64,000 nucleotides of DNA from Rhynchopus sp. YZ270_cl-10 (Eukaryota > Euglenozoa > Diplonemea > Diplonemida > Diplonemidae). Numbering within the stretch: position 1 is the first letter of the stretch; each line of letters starts with the position of its first letter. The DNA lies in the NCBI GenBank assembly GCA_964035575.1, contig OZ037889.1:1240001-1304000 (forward strand), in the 5' to 3' direction. The translations under genes were made by a program, and so were the position numbers. Shown piece after piece: positions 1-11,000 of the stretch. The notes below the pieces were generated by a model, which searched no databases, was not told the origin of the DNA, and was given only the letters and a program-made list of their open reading frames with translations.

Positions 1-180
1 GAACCTAAGATTTTTTGTGTGACCACTTTCAAATGACGAAGTGATTCAAAAAAATATTGGTCCAGAGCATCTTGGACATCTTGGACTGAGGTACATGGGA
101 CATTTGAAAATCATTTTTGCACACGCTTTTCAAAAAAAACACGGTGTGTAAAGCCATCACTCAGATGATACTTGGGTTTC

Positions 181-625
181 TTTTTCTTTGTGATGTTTTA
201 TGTTTTTTTTTTTGTGGTCCATGACTCAACATTTTTATTGATCCCTCCTCTTATGCTATCAATTTATTGATTGCATAGGTTGCAATACTTTTTTCCTTTT
301 TCTTTTTCTTTTTGTGATGTCATGTTTTATGTTTTTTTTTTGTGGTCCATGACTTTTTGCGTGCGAATTGTAATGCGTTTGCGTGTGGCCTCCCTCCTTC
401 CCACTCGCCACCCCATTTTTTATAAAGTGTGCACCATCAGCTAAATTTGACAGTGAATGAGAAAGAGGATAAGTCGTCATCTCACACAAAGTAACGCGCC
501 TCCTCTCCAACCCCACGTCTACAAAATCATCAAGCAAAATTAAAGCACAGCGCACTTTCAAAACAAAACAAAAATATTTTCAAACACCCCATTTTTATAA
601 AGTGTGTACCGTTAGCTTTTTTTAG
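181..625. repeat. Local direct duplication in spacer
   Basis: A segment ending in tttgtggtccatgact occurs at 181-226 and again at 302-354. A second segment, caccccatttt followed by tataaagtgtg, occurs at about 410-450 and again at 585-620. The copies differ by a few bases and by homopolymer length, so this is an old local duplication, not a precise tandem array. Confidence 0.6.
229..293. repeat. Palindrome motif family, copy 1
   Basis: The pattern is ACATTTTT, a few bases, TTGATCCCT, then an imperfect palindrome centred on ATCAATTTATTGAT, then a T-rich tail. Similar copies lie at 840-905 and 7224-7285. Confidence 0.6.
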
Positions 626-839
626 CTCTCCAGGGTTATTCAGGTAATATCCACTGGGTCTTTTTGATCGTCATTTTTTTTTATTTTTTTGCAGCGAGAT
701 CAGAAATTTCACTCTGAATTCATTAAAAGAAATATTCGAAGGGAAAGTCCGAGTGGAATAAAAATTATCAACCCAGGTTACCTTTTAGGGGGAAGGGGGG
801 GTTTTGGACCGCACTGTGCGGCATTTTTCTTTTTCTGTA

Positions 840-905
840 ACATTTTTGTTGATCCCTACACCTATGCATTCAATATTGAATGCATATGTTGAAGTACTTT
901 TTCTG
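840..905. repeat. Palindrome motif family, copy 2 (perfect palindrome)
   Basis: Same order of motifs as at 229-293. In this copy the inner part (863-886) is a perfect 24-bp palindrome, reading TATGCATTCAAT to the centre and its exact complement after it. Confidence 0.65.
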
Positions 906-1351
906 TACAGGGTTCCAACAAACGCAGCGGGGGGGTGGGGGTAATTACTAAGTCATATTTTCTTTTTCTTTTCTTTTTAGATTCTTTTTTTTTCTCTTTT
1001 TAAAGGTATTTTCTAACACGGTTGGTTACCAAACGCACCCCCCCCTCCTCCTCTTCTTCTCTCTTTTACCAACGTTTTTCTTTTCTGTTTTCGATATATT
1101 TTGCCGATGGATAACTCCATCTTTCTTTTTTACAGAATTTCTTTTGTTCATTTTTTTTTTTTTTGTGTAAACTATTACTGGGTGATTCAGATTGTTGTTA
1201 TAGTAACCTGGGGGTGTCTCCGAAAAAAGCGAATTTTATTTTTTAGTAACAAACAGTTTTCCGGTTTTGTTACCTGGCATCTTCTTCCTCCGGATTTTTA
1301 TATTTTTTATTTTTACAAATAACAGTAACAGTTACCTGGACCTTCTTATAA

Positions 1352-1530
1352 AATGGCGCCGCAGGCGAAAAAAAATCAGAGTACGGTGTAAAAATATAGC
1401 TTTCACACTACGGAGTCACTCAACGAACGCGGAGCAAAAATGAAAAATGGCGCCGCAGGCAAAGGATTTTATGGTGCGATCAGTTACCCAGGGCCATCCC
1501 GTGGTTCAACTACGGTTCTACCACCGGAAA
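1352..1530 (+). repeat. GGCGCCGCAGGC repeat block, copy 1
   Basis: ATGGCGCCGCAGGC occurs twice about 90 bases apart, each followed by an A-run. After the second come tggtgcgatcagttaccca and cgtggttcaac. The same order of words is seen at 25985-26190 inside a hAT-like element, so this block is probably a second, diverged copy of that family. I could not find matching element ends here. Confidence 0.6.
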
Positions 1531-1722
1531 TTTTTTTGACCCTCACCACCATCATCACACGTCAGGCGAGAGGTGATGTTTTTTTTTCCAATTTTTATTT
1601 TACAGTTTTCTGGGTTTGTTACCTGGGCCAGATACATTTTTATTTTAATTTTACAAAATAATTATTTTGTTACCAAATGGTTGTTACCTGGGGGAAATTT
1701 TTGGGGGTAAAATAATTATTTA

Positions 1723-2191
1723 TGGTGCTTCCCGGGGGGTATGCATTTCACAAATTTTCACAAAATGTGACAAGTTTTCACAAGTTTTCACAACACGAAA
1801 ACCGCTATAAAATTGTGAAGGCTGGTGAAAAATGGTGAAAAATTGTGAAAAATTGTGAAAAGTTGTGAAAAGTTGTGAATTGATTTTTTTTTTGGGGGGG
1901 GGGGTTTTTTTGGGTTGGGTGGTGACCCACCCATTGAGGGGCATGCTGGGATTCACAAGATAGAACGTGATGTGGTGTACCTGTGTACCTGTGTACTGTG
2001 CACTGTGCGGAAATGACGAGAACTTGTCCATTTCGGCAAATTGACCCCACCACTGGCCGGACGGATTCCGGAAATGCAAATGCCGGCATTTAAAGGCTTC
2101 ACCAACGAAGAAAAAAAGGGTGGTGAAAAGTTGTGAAAAGTTGTGAATTGAATTGAAAATTTGTGAAATGCATACCCCCCGGGAAGCACCA
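1723..2191. mobile_element. MITE, 469 bp, 38-bp perfect TIRs
   Basis: The ends are perfect 38-bp inverted repeats (1723-1760 and 2154-2191) starting TGGTGCTTCCCGGGGGG. They are flanked by a 5-bp direct repeat ATTTA (1718-1722 and 2192-2196) that looks like a target-site duplication. The subterminal regions are tandem variants of GTTTTCACAA / TTGTGAAAAG, so the ends extend into long imperfect arms. The centre carries a short run of the GTGTACTG-type heptamer (1971-2005) that makes the large array at 28394. There is no coding capacity, so it is non-autonomous; identical TIRs suggest it is fairly young. Superfamily is unassigned. Confidence 0.8.
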
Positions 2192-2587
2192 ATTTAGTTT
2201 TAACAACTTTATAAATCACCCAGTATGCTACACCTTTGCGCAAAGAGAACAACATCGGTTTCACCTCATGCAACTGCTTTTGTATATTGGCATGTGTTGA
2301 CCCTCTCAAATACTTTCAATTCTGTGAACTGAAAGTATATGAATCTAATATTGGGTGGCTCTCATGCAGGAGTTAAATGACTTCAACTTGAGGTTTTTTT
2401 CACTTTGTGGTTTCACTGTTGTAAGGCCAACGGTGGACCCAAAGTAAAATCGTAAAGTCAAAGACATTTCCGTACCCGCATTTAATGTACTCGCATTTTT
2501 TTTTTTTTACACTAGACGGGGTGCGAGGGGTTCCTCACGAAAAAAACATTCAGTGAATATTTGACGGGCTACCACGCAACTTCCCAT

Positions 2588-2697
2588 CTACATACTCCAA
2601 ATAAATGGGCGTCCAAATAAGGCAGATTTGAGGATTTTTTTTTTGGGGCAATTTGGCGACTTTTTTTTGAACGCCAAACATATTTGGAGTATTGTAG
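2588..2697. repeat. Inverted repeat, about 30-bp arms
   Basis: The arm at 2588-2617 (ctacatactccaaat ...) is mirrored at 2666-2697 (... atttggagtattgtag) with a few mismatches, separated by a T-rich spacer. It looks like a small fold-back element or its remnant. Confidence 0.55.
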
Positions 2698-3084
2698 CAT
2701 TTATCGCGGAACATAAACTGATGTTTCACGTTTGTAACGACAAAAAAAAAACCCCCTAAAAAGCCCCCAAAAAAGCTCGGTGTACTGCTTGGTGCCATCG
2801 TGCAGACTTTTCTTTTCTTTTTTTTTTTATTTCTCTCTTTTTTGTTCCTAGCGCATTTCAGCCTTTCTTTTGTTTCGGTTTCCCCCCCCCGTTTTGTTTT
2901 GAAATTTTTTTTTTGCAAAGTATCAAAATATCGCTGTAAGCTAAGCAATGCTTTTTTGCGAAGATCACATAAAAAAAAAACCTTCACAATTTTTGCGAGG
3001 CTTCTGACCATCTTTCAAGACTTTGCAAAAAAAATTTTTTTTTGTTCTATTTTTTTTTCCCCCCCCGACCATGAAAAACTTAGG

Positions 3085-3350
3085 GTATTTTGTCACTAGC
3101 CCTGGCGGCTGGTGTTGTTCTGTGTGGGCTAGCCGGGTCTTGCGATCCGACTGGCCTCTTTTACTCATCAGGCATCGGTATCAAGGTGTGGTGCTTGGTT
3201 GAGCGGGTTGACACTCTACGTTGACACCTGCCCTACCCCCTGACCGCTTAGGGGGTGCACAGACAGCACACCATTCCCCAGGGTGTGGCAGAGCTCTTTG
3301 CTTGCAACGGTGGCCTGACTTCTGGCGGGAGTTCTGTCGAGCCTACTTTT
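3085..3350. other. GC-richer island, unidentified
   Basis: About 250 bases with clearly higher GC than the flanking homopolymer-rich DNA. Short frames exist on the minus strand but none matches a family I recognise, and no tRNA-like or snRNA-like pattern was found. It may be a decayed fragment of a coding sequence or repeat. Confidence 0.3.
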
Positions 3351-4438
3351 TTTCTTTTTTTTTTTTTTTTTGAAATTTTTTGAAAACAAGCTGCGAGGAA
3401 AGCTGTAATCGAAATGGGATACCCTCATCTTTCGCCACCCTTTTAGAGAGATGAGTCCTTTTCTGTTATTTTTTGTTTCCTACGAAGCTTTGCTTTCAAA
3501 GGAGAAACAGTATTACCGGTACGGTCAAATCATCCCTCAAACAGGAGGATTTGTGCAATCAAAACGAAACAACTTTACCCGATCCTACTATTGTAGCTTT
3601 TGTGCGCGTTTCCTGCATATAGATCAATTTTAGATCTCACAACTGTCTTGAATATTAAGTTCTTGACAAAAAAAAAAGGAAATAGAAACGACAGACGGTG
3701 CCTAGCTGTGTTTTCCTTTTCTGTCACAGATCACAACCAACACCGTACTTCAGTAAAAAAAAAAACATAAAATAAAAAGACACAATAGCTCGCGGAGGCG
3801 ATAAAACGACCCCCCCTTTTTCCCCCTTTCTTATTTACTTTATCATCATATCCTTTTTTCTCTTTTTTATTTTATTTTATATTTTTTTTTTTTTTTGCAG
3901 TTTCTCTGCATATAACCCGGTTTTGTTTCATGAGTCCAAAAAAGGAAAAAATCGACAGCATCAACAAACAACAAAAAAAAAACGGTGACTGTCCATACAC
4001 AAAATACCTCCAAAAAAAAAAAGCAAAAACACATTAAGTTTTCATTATTGAACAAACCCTAAAAAGAAATGCCCCCCCTACCTCCCCCTCTTTTCTCCCC
4101 CTTTTCTCCCTTTCCCTTTCTTTTCTCTGAGGGTTGATCCCTTCACCTCACCCCCGCCTTTTATATCACTGCACTAATGCAATCACCCATCTCTCGCACT
4201 TCAGGCCATACTCTGTCCTCAGGGATTTTCCACTGATTTAAAACACACTTGGTTGTGATCACCCAAACGGATTCTCCGTGGTTCCCCCCCGAAGGTGCTC
4301 CGCAAATCTTAATATAGCCCGAAACAGTTCTCCGTGGTTCTCCCGTGGGTTGTTCCGTACCCCCCTGAATCACACCAACACTCCCCAAAGCATAACCCTA
4401 ACCAGACACCTCACAGTACCCTACACCTTTACACGCAT

Positions 4439-5242
4439 ATGCAGTGCATTCTCAAACAAGCGTGGCAGCTCCCACGCCGTCTCGCCTTGACGCATACTGC
4501 ACAGTGGACACAGCAGGCACGGTACTGCTCGCCCCCTTCTCCTTCTCCATCTCCTTCCCCTCCTCCTGCTGACGACGCAGAAGGCGCTCCGTCACCATCC
4601 TCCCCTCCAGTCGTTCCTACCAAACGCCGTGTCATCCTCGGTCTTGGCAACCCCGGGGAGAAGTACGCAAAGCAAAAGCACAATGCAGGCCAAGTCGTGC
4701 TTCAAACCATGCTCGACGCAATGGGGATCACAATGAGGGATACAAAGCGGGGCAAAGCCGTCAAAGTGCCTGCAGAAGCATGGAAGGCGGTGGCCGTCAA
4801 GCTGGGACCAAAGTTTGGGCTGAAGACAGCATCTGAATTAGTCTTTTGGGATTCCTTTGTGGTGTTTCCTAATACATACATGAATCTGTCTGGACGGATT
4901 GCGAACAACTATGTGGCGAAGTTTTGTGATGGGGACTGGGGTGAGCTGCTTGTGGTGCAGGATGATTTGGACCTCGCCTTAGCGCAGGTCAAGCTGCGTG
5001 GTTTGAAGCAGTTCACACGCTCGAAGCATAACGGCATCAGAAACATCCTGCAGGCGTCCAAAGGTGCTCCCTTCTGCACTCTGCGCGTGGGTGTGGACAG
5101 GGGCTACCCACTCCGGGTCATGGACCTTGTAGACCTGACTGCGCTTGCAGGGGAGAACGAACGCATCACGCTAGCATGTGCAATGTACTCATCCAGCGCG
5201 ACGTTCTCACAAATCATGACAGCTATCAACAAGAAGGCGTAA
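4439..5242 (+). CDS. pth: Peptidyl-tRNA hydrolase (bacterial Pth type), probably mitochondrial
   Basis: Releases peptides from prematurely dropped peptidyl-tRNA, recycling tRNA. The signature residues of the Pth family are present: GLGNPG (Asn71), KHNAG with the catalytic His81, TYMNLSG (Asn149), DDLDL (Asp175) and KHNG (Asn198). Numbering is for a start at 4439, giving 267 residues. The frame is open from 4334, but the extra 35 residues are Pro/His-rich leader-like sequence. The start at 4439 instead gives a basic N-terminus (MQCILKQAWQLPRRLAL) typical of mitochondrial presequences, followed by a Ser/Pro linker to residue 61. The usual glycine-rich loop before HNG is replaced by QFTRSK, which is unusual. 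Family is certain; organelle location is inferred. Confidence 0.93.
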   Translation: MQCILKQAWQLPRRLALTHTAQWTQQARYCSPPSPSPSPSPPPADDAEGAPSPSSPPVVPTKRRVILGLGNPGEKYAKQKHNAGQVVLQTMLDAMGITMRDTKRGKAVKVPAEAWKAVAVKLGPKFGLKTASELVFWDSFVVFPNTYMNLSGRIANNYVAKFCDGDWGELLVVQDDLDLALAQVKLRGLKQFTRSKHNGIRNILQASKGAPFCTLRVGVDRGYPLRVMDLVDLTALAGENERITLACAMYSSSATFSQIMTAINKKA

Positions 5243-5706
5243 CAGGGTCCATACAAAAATGAATAACTGCGAAGATGCAATGATGATTAAGTGCGACAAA
5301 AAAAGCGAATAAATTGAACGGTGCTGCATTGGGCTAGTCAGCACTGCTCGTGAGAGAGTTTCCCGCCACTCCCTAGAAGCCAAGAGAGGGTAGGTTTTTC
5401 GGAGGTGTTTTTTTTTTCACTGAAGGCCATGGAAGGCGATTCAAAAGGGCGGGGGGGAGGGAAGGAGGATCGAACAGAGGTGCCCACAGAACCCCTGCTG
5501 GGGTGTGTGGATGATCTGTTGTGTTGGGCGTATTTTTTCTTCTATTTTTTTTTCCCGCCTTCAAATAGAGTTTCATAGTTAGACAAAAAAAGGCGTTTTT
5601 TTCCCCCCTGAATATTCCCACCCCACCACCGCAGGAATAACCCACACCTGTTGTCACACCACACCTCACGTCACACATCTATTGACAGACCCTCGCAAAC
5701 ATCATC
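5243..5706. other. Intergenic spacer
   Basis: A-rich then T/C-rich spacer with no gene. The run of pyrimidines ending near 5568 (...cttcaaatag) and the C-rich stretch before the next start probably supply the acceptor and leader of the 5707 gene. Confidence 0.5.
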
Positions 5707-6714
5707 ATGGTGCTGATGCTGATGCGTCTTGCACTGTGCGCACTGCTACCCTTAGCCATGGCAAAGCGAGAGGAGGCAAGCACCACCCCTGTAGCGGGTG
5801 TCGTTGATGTGGAGGCCTCTGTGGAGGTGACAGCCCCGTTTGCGGAGGACGTGCTGAGTCTGTTGGGGGAGTACGCAGTGATGACAGAGGCAGCGTGCGG
5901 TGGAGCGTCCTATGTCGTGCGCATTGAGGCAGGACAGAAGGTTCTGATCAACACCACCGTCTCCGGAGTGTCCGGCACATCCACCGTTGACTTTGCAGGA
6001 GTCAACAGCACGGCGCTGCTGACGTTCTTTGTCACCCCAAGCTGTGCCGGGAATTGGAGTCTGAACCTATCCTTTTACTCCTTTGCGGGGGAGGCCACCA
6101 CCATAGTGGGCGACGTCTTTGATGTGCACAACGTCAGCTACGCCGACCAATCCATCCGTCTGACTGGGGACAACCTCTTTGTGCATTACTTCGACGTCAC
6201 CCTGGTTCGCCCCTGCGTGGAGGATGGTTCCCCGCAGATTGTGTCGGGGGCGGTGCGGGTTCAGAACCCACGGCTTTTTGAGGGGGGTGGACCGAACTTT
6301 AACTTTTGGGCGATAGAAGCTGGTTCGGGGCAGAGGTTTCCTGTGGACATGGCGGTGTATGCCCCGGAGTTGGCGCAGAAGGAGCTTATGGTGTCCGTCA
6401 GCATGGGTGCGCCTGGGTGTCTGCCTGCCCTGCAACTCTCTGTCTCTGTGTCAGAGGTGCCAGATCTCGTGTGGTTCACAGACTCTCCCGCGACGTCGGC
6501 ACCCACCCCAACAGAGTCCCCCGCAGTGCCCACAGAGGCACCGAAGGAGGGTGGTGGTGGTGGTGGCGATGCAGGGCGTACAGTGGGGATAGTGTTTGCA
6601 GTGCTGGTGGGGGTGGTGTGTGTGTTGCTGCTTGGGTTGTACCTCCTGCGTGAACGTTCCAAGGCGCAAGCAAAGAGAGAGCTCTCAGAAGGGTCGAAGC
6701 TGGTAGTAGGGTAG
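5707..6714 (+). CDS. Type I single-pass membrane protein, unknown function
   Basis: A 335-residue protein that I do not recognise. It begins with a hydrophobic signal peptide (about residues 1-19, ending LAMA), followed by a roughly 250-residue extracellular part rich in beta-branched residues, with few cysteines and several N-glycosylation sequons (NTT, NST, NWS, NLS, NVS). A Pro/Thr stalk (SAPTPTESPAVPTEAP) and a glycine run lead to one membrane helix (about 293-316, IVFAVLVGVVCVLLLG) and a short basic tail. This matches the surface-protein plan seen elsewhere in the window. The region from 6306 to 6670 is also open in other frames because of its GC bias; those frames are shadows. Confidence 0.85.
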   Translation: MVLMLMRLALCALLPLAMAKREEASTTPVAGVVDVEASVEVTAPFAEDVLSLLGEYAVMTEAACGGASYVVRIEAGQKVLINTTVSGVSGTSTVDFAGVNSTALLTFFVTPSCAGNWSLNLSFYSFAGEATTIVGDVFDVHNVSYADQSIRLTGDNLFVHYFDVTLVRPCVEDGSPQIVSGAVRVQNPRLFEGGGPNFNFWAIEAGSGQRFPVDMAVYAPELAQKELMVSVSMGAPGCLPALQLSVSVSEVPDLVWFTDSPATSAPTPTESPAVPTEAPKEGGGGGGDAGRTVGIVFAVLVGVVCVLLLGLYLLRERSKAQAKRELSEGSKLVVG

Positions 6715-6874
6715 TGTGCAAAGGGGAATATGAACGTATGCATGACGAGGTGTGTCGAGTCGAAGACCTGTTGGTCCACCGTTCTCGTCACGCAAAAAAA
6801 AAGCAGGTACAGTTCCGAGAGAACTTTGCATTTCGAGTTATTTTTTGTATTTCAAAAGCAACGTTTGTTTGAAG

Positions 6875-6900
6875 GTGTGTGCGAGAGGCGCGTTCATCTG
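6875..6900 (+). repeat. Strand-biased intergenic repeat (GCACGAGAGGCACATTCATC family)
   Basis: Diverged copy reading gtgtgtgcgagaggcgcg then ttcatct. It is one of about 17 plus-strand copies in the spacers; others lie near 21177, 23886, 24319, 24952, 25306, 27380, 30222, 30861, 36169, 42273, 45086, 48639, 48811, 48954, 49509 and 55044. Most are followed by a pyrimidine-rich run. Confidence 0.5.
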
Positions 6901-7143
6901 TTTAGATGTTTTGTTTTGTTTTATTTTCTTTTGCATGCATTCCAATTCATTTCTTTGTGTCTGTATCTGCAAAAAAAAGCTCTTCTTTTTTGAATTCAAA
7001 AACACTGCTACGTTGTGAGCTCCCACACTGCCTTTTATTACAGAGCAGTGTGATGCGGCGCTCCTCCTTATTCTTGTGGGTATTTTCGGGTCCCAAACGT
7101 GTGATCGTCAAACTACACAGAAGCAGTTCGACCTTTTTTTACG

Positions 7144-7200
7144 GTATTTTGAAAACTGGGTTGTATTAGTGTAGCCCACCCTAGAGTGTGCTCCACTGTA
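7144..7200 (-). repeat. Dispersed repeat (GGAGCACACTCTAGGGTGG family), inverted copy
   Basis: The reverse complement reads tacagtggagcacactctag, then ggtgggctacactaataca, then gttttcaaaa. The same string occurs in plus orientation at 25118-25160 and 44830-44886, and diverged at 24105-24153 and 36412-36466. Confidence 0.65.
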
Positions 7201-7223
7201 CACACTTTACGAGAAAGATGGGA

Positions 7224-7285
7224 ACATTTTTGATCCCTCACCATATACTATCAATTTGTTGATTGCATATGATGAAAATACACTT
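7224..7285. repeat. Palindrome motif family, copy 3
   Basis: ACATTTTTGATCCCT followed by an imperfect palindrome around ATCAATTTGTTGAT, as at 229-293 and 840-905. Confidence 0.55.
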
Positions 7286-8064
7286 TACGTCGTCGCAGAC
7301 CAGCGCGATGATCTTCTTCACTTTTTTTCCACAAACCTGTTGCGTCTGCTGTGGGTAGCGTACAAACTAAACAAAAAGACGAACGGGGGTTTTTTTTTTA
7401 TGATTTTTCGCTCAATACGAAGCCACTACCATCACTTCCCTTCTTATCTTCTTCTGGGCTCTTATCAAGGTGGCGTGAGCGAGGCATGGACACTTAGAGT
7501 AACGCCTTGCCAACGTTTTCTCGTTTTTCTAAAAGAAAGGCTTCAAAGCCTTTCAATGTTGCGTCCTTTAAAAAAAAAAAAAAAAAACAAGTGTTCGCTC
7601 AATTCCTCACTCACGTGGTATCTATTTTTTAAAAGAGACGTAGCTCAGGTTTTGGCTTTTTTTTTTTTGGAGTCAGGCCAGCTGTACATGACTTCTCGAG
7701 TGCGCATTGCACTTCGCGGTAGCCCCAAGGGAAGACACCCCTCTACACTGTCCGTGGAGATCCCCCGCAACGTAAGGAGCCATCTGATGCCGCAAGGCAA
7801 AGCAATGGATGAGGACCTTTTTGTCCACACGATCATAGAGTTCTTGTGCACCTGTGCTGAACAGTCCACATGGCATCCCAATGTCTTCAGGTCCTTTCCT
7901 GCTTTGTAGCTTTTTCTCATTTGTTCCCACGCCCCCCCTCACCCCATTGCACCACACCACAGCAACACACAGTATCCCACCCTTGAGAAGTCGTTTCCCT
8001 TCCACAAACTGCTGCTTCACATAAACCCTTGAGATTTGCGGCACAGAACACAGGTCGCTAAAAG

Positions 8065-11000
8065 ATGCTTCTGCATGTGGTCGTGCTTCTGCTTGGGAGT
8101 GCTCTTGTCGAAGGAATTGATGAGTGCCTTGAGATCTCGGCTGCCGTCACCTGCAACCACAAGCCACGTTACACTGCAAGCGGATGCCAGTGTGCATGCG
8201 ACTGGATTGCCACCTTCAAGGACCAGAACGGGATGGTGATTGTCCTCCCCGACGGTCCGGGATCCACCACCCCGTGTGCAGGAGGATGCTGCAACCCTAA
8301 CTCCGAGGCAGGTGGAGACTGGTGCTACCCGGCAGCAAACGACTTCAACACCCAGCGTGGGTGCAGCACTGCACGTGAAACCTGTCTTGCTGCTGGAGCT
8401 GTGCCCGCCACTGGTGGTGTGCCGCCACGTGCTGCTATCCCTGGAATCCCCGATAGCCAGAACAACATTTGCACTGATGGTGGACAGATCTGTGTGGACC
8501 CCGACACCATGGCTGATAACGACTGGCAGTGTCAGTGTGTCGCTCCTAAGACCGGAACCGCTGAACAGCAGGCACTGGCGACTTGCGTGGACGTCGCCCT
8601 TGCACCGACAGCCGTTCCTCCTTCTGCTACAAAGAACGAGTGCCTTGAGATCTCGGCTGCCGTTACTTGCAACCACAAGCCACGTTACACCACAAGCGGA
8701 TGCCAGTGTGCATGCGACTGGATTGCCACCTTCAAGGACCAGAACGGGATGGTGATTGTCCTCCCCGACGGTCCGGGATCCACCACCCCGTGTGCAGGAG
8801 GATGCTGCAACCCTAACTCCGAGGCAGGTGGAGACTGGTGCTACCCGGCAGCAAACGACTTCAACACTCAGCGTGGGTGCAGTAGATCTCGCGAAATCTG
8901 TCTTGCTGCTGGAGCTGTGCCCGCCACTGGTGGTGTGCCGCCAAGGTCAACTATCCCTGGAATCCCCGACAGCCAGAACAACATTTGCACTGACGGAGGA
9001 CAGATCTGTGTGGACCCCAACACCATGGCTGATAACGACTGGCAGTGTCAGTGTGTCGCTCCCAAGACTGGCACACCTGTACAGCAGGCACTGGCGACTT
9101 GCGTGGCCACAACCATTGCACCGACAGACGCACCTGCCACGAACGTTCCCCCGCCGACATACAAGAACGAGTGTGAGGAGATCTCGGCTGCCGTTACTTG
9201 CAACCACAAGCCACGTTACACCACAAGCGGATGCCAGTGTGCATGCGACTGGATTGCCACCTTCAAGGACCTGAACGGGATGGTGATTGTCCTCCCCGAC
9301 GGTCCGGGATCCACCACCCCGTGTGCAGGAGGATGCTGCAACCCTAACTCCGAGGCAGGTGGAGACTGGTGCTACCCGGCAGCAAACGACTTCAACACTC
9401 AGCGTGGGTGCAGCACTGCACGTGAAACCTGTCTTGCTGCTGGAGCTGTGCCCGCCACTGGTGGTGTCACGCCACGTGCCGCTATCCCTGGAATCCCCGA
9501 TAGCCAGAACAACATTTGCACTGACGGAGGACAGATCTGTGTAGACCCCGACATCATGGCTGATAACGACTGGCAGTGTCAGTGTGTCGCTCCTAAGACC
9601 GGAACCGCTGAACAGCAGGCACTGGCGACTTGCGTGGACGTCACCCTTGCACCGACAGCCGTTCCTCCTTCTGCTACAAAGAACGAGTGTGAGGAGATCT
9701 CGAGTGCCGTTACTTGCAACCACAAGCCACGTTACACTGCAAGCGGATGCCAGTGTGCATGCGACTGGATTGCCACCTTCAAGGATGCCCAGACCGGGAT
9801 GGTGATTGTGTACCGTGACGGTCCGGGATCCACCACCCCGTGTGCAGGAGGATGCTGCAACCCTAACTCCGAGGCAGGTGGAGACTGGTGCTACCCGGCA
9901 GCAAACGACTTCAACACTCAGCGTGGGTGCAGCAGATCTCGCGAAACCTGTCTTGCTGCTGGAGCTGTGCCCGCCACTGGTGGTGTGCCGCCAAGGTCAA
10001 CTATCCCTGGAATCCCCGATAGCCAGAACAACATTTGCACTGATGGTGGACAGATCTGCGAGGACCCTGACCCGAGGACAGATGATGACTGGGTGTGCAA
10101 GTGTGTGGCACCGAAGGTCGGGACCTCAGGTCAGCAGCAGGTTGCGGTGTGCGGTGTGCCCACTGCAGCTCCGACGACCGTGCCCACAGCCGTACCCACA
10201 ACTGTGCCCGCAGACGTGCCCACTACTGTCCCCACTGCAGCTCCCACAGCCGTACCCACAGCCGTACCCGCTTGTGCCGTTGGCTTTTTTGGGTACCCTG
10301 TGTGCACAGAGTGCACGAACCCGCTGCACTGCAACAACCGTGCCGGAACTGTGAGCAGCAATGTTGACAACACTGGTTGTGAGTGCAGCATGTGCATGCA
10401 TCAGTGGACTGGCGCTGCATGTGATGAGTGCCTGTCGCTGTTCTCGGCAACAGCAGACTGCAAGGAATGTGCTGGCGGCCGCATCACCTACCCGACATGC
10501 ACGCTGTGCACTGTGGAGGACCACTGCAGCAACCAGGGCACGAATGTGGCGGCCTCTGCCGACAAGACCTCATGCGAGTGTACCTGCAGAAACCAGTGGA
10601 CTGGCGCTGCATGTGATGAGTGCCTGTCGCTGTTCTCGGCAACAGGAGACTGCAAGGAATGTGCTGGCGGCCGCATCACCTACCCGACATGCACGCTGTG
10701 CACTGTGGAGGACCACTGCAGCAACCAGGGCACGAATGTGGCGGCCTCTGCCGACAAGACCTCATGCGAGTGTACCTGCAGAAACCAGTGGGGAGGTGCC
10801 ACATGTGAATGGTGCCCACCTGGTGTGGACCCATACGCTGACTGTGGAGAGTGCCTGCCAGGACACATTGGCTACCCGACGTGCACACCGTGCAACGTGG
10901 ACACACACTGCAACAGCCACAGCGAGACAGTTGCCTCGGACGTGTCGTTCACGGAGTGCATGTGCAAATGTGAGAACCAGTGGACTGGATCGAGCTGCGA

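Larger units (their letters stand above)
1..4438. other. Gene-free AT-rich spacer with repeats
   Basis: No open frame here has convincing protein character; the short frames are driven by T, A and C homopolymers. The stretch holds a local direct duplication (181-625), two copies of a palindromic motif, a GGCGCCGCAGGC repeat block, a MITE, an inverted repeat and a GC-richer island, listed separately. The motif GTTACCTGG recurs near 1200, 1270, 1331, 1617 and 1683 and is inverted near 773, but I could not define element ends from it. The last 250 bases (C/T-rich, ending cacttcag near 4203) probably contain the trans-splice acceptor and 5' leader of the next gene. Confidence 0.7.
6715..8064. other. 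Intergenic spacer with repeats
   Basis: Spacer upstream of the first cysteine-rich surface gene. It carries a strand-biased repeat (6875-6900), an inverted dispersed repeat (7144-7200), a palindrome motif (7224-7285) and, at about 7346-7400, words shared with the blocks at 13840 and 17230 (gggtagcgtac, gacgaacgggg). From about 7768 to the start codon it is nearly identical to 14217-14517. A 217-codon frame (7256-7909) is judged non-coding because the duplicate carries a T-tract length difference inside it. Confidence 0.6.

Noticed and set aside
3120-3330. tRNA-derived repeat in the GC-rich island
   Set aside because: No pair of A-box and B-box sequences at suitable spacing on either strand.
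4334-4438. N-terminal extension of the Pth frame
   Set aside because: Pro/His-rich leader-like sequence; the Met at 4439 begins a presequence-like N-terminus.
7256-7909. 217-codon plus-strand frame upstream of the first surface gene
   Set aside because: Its second half lies in the block duplicated at 14213-14517, where a T-tract length change alters the frame; there is no family similarity. It is spacer or leader.
8240-10354. Repeated plus-strand frames of 170-180 codons in the cysteine modules
   Set aside because: Frame-shifted reading of the same DNA repeats; the in-frame product has signal peptide, conserved cysteines and a membrane helix.
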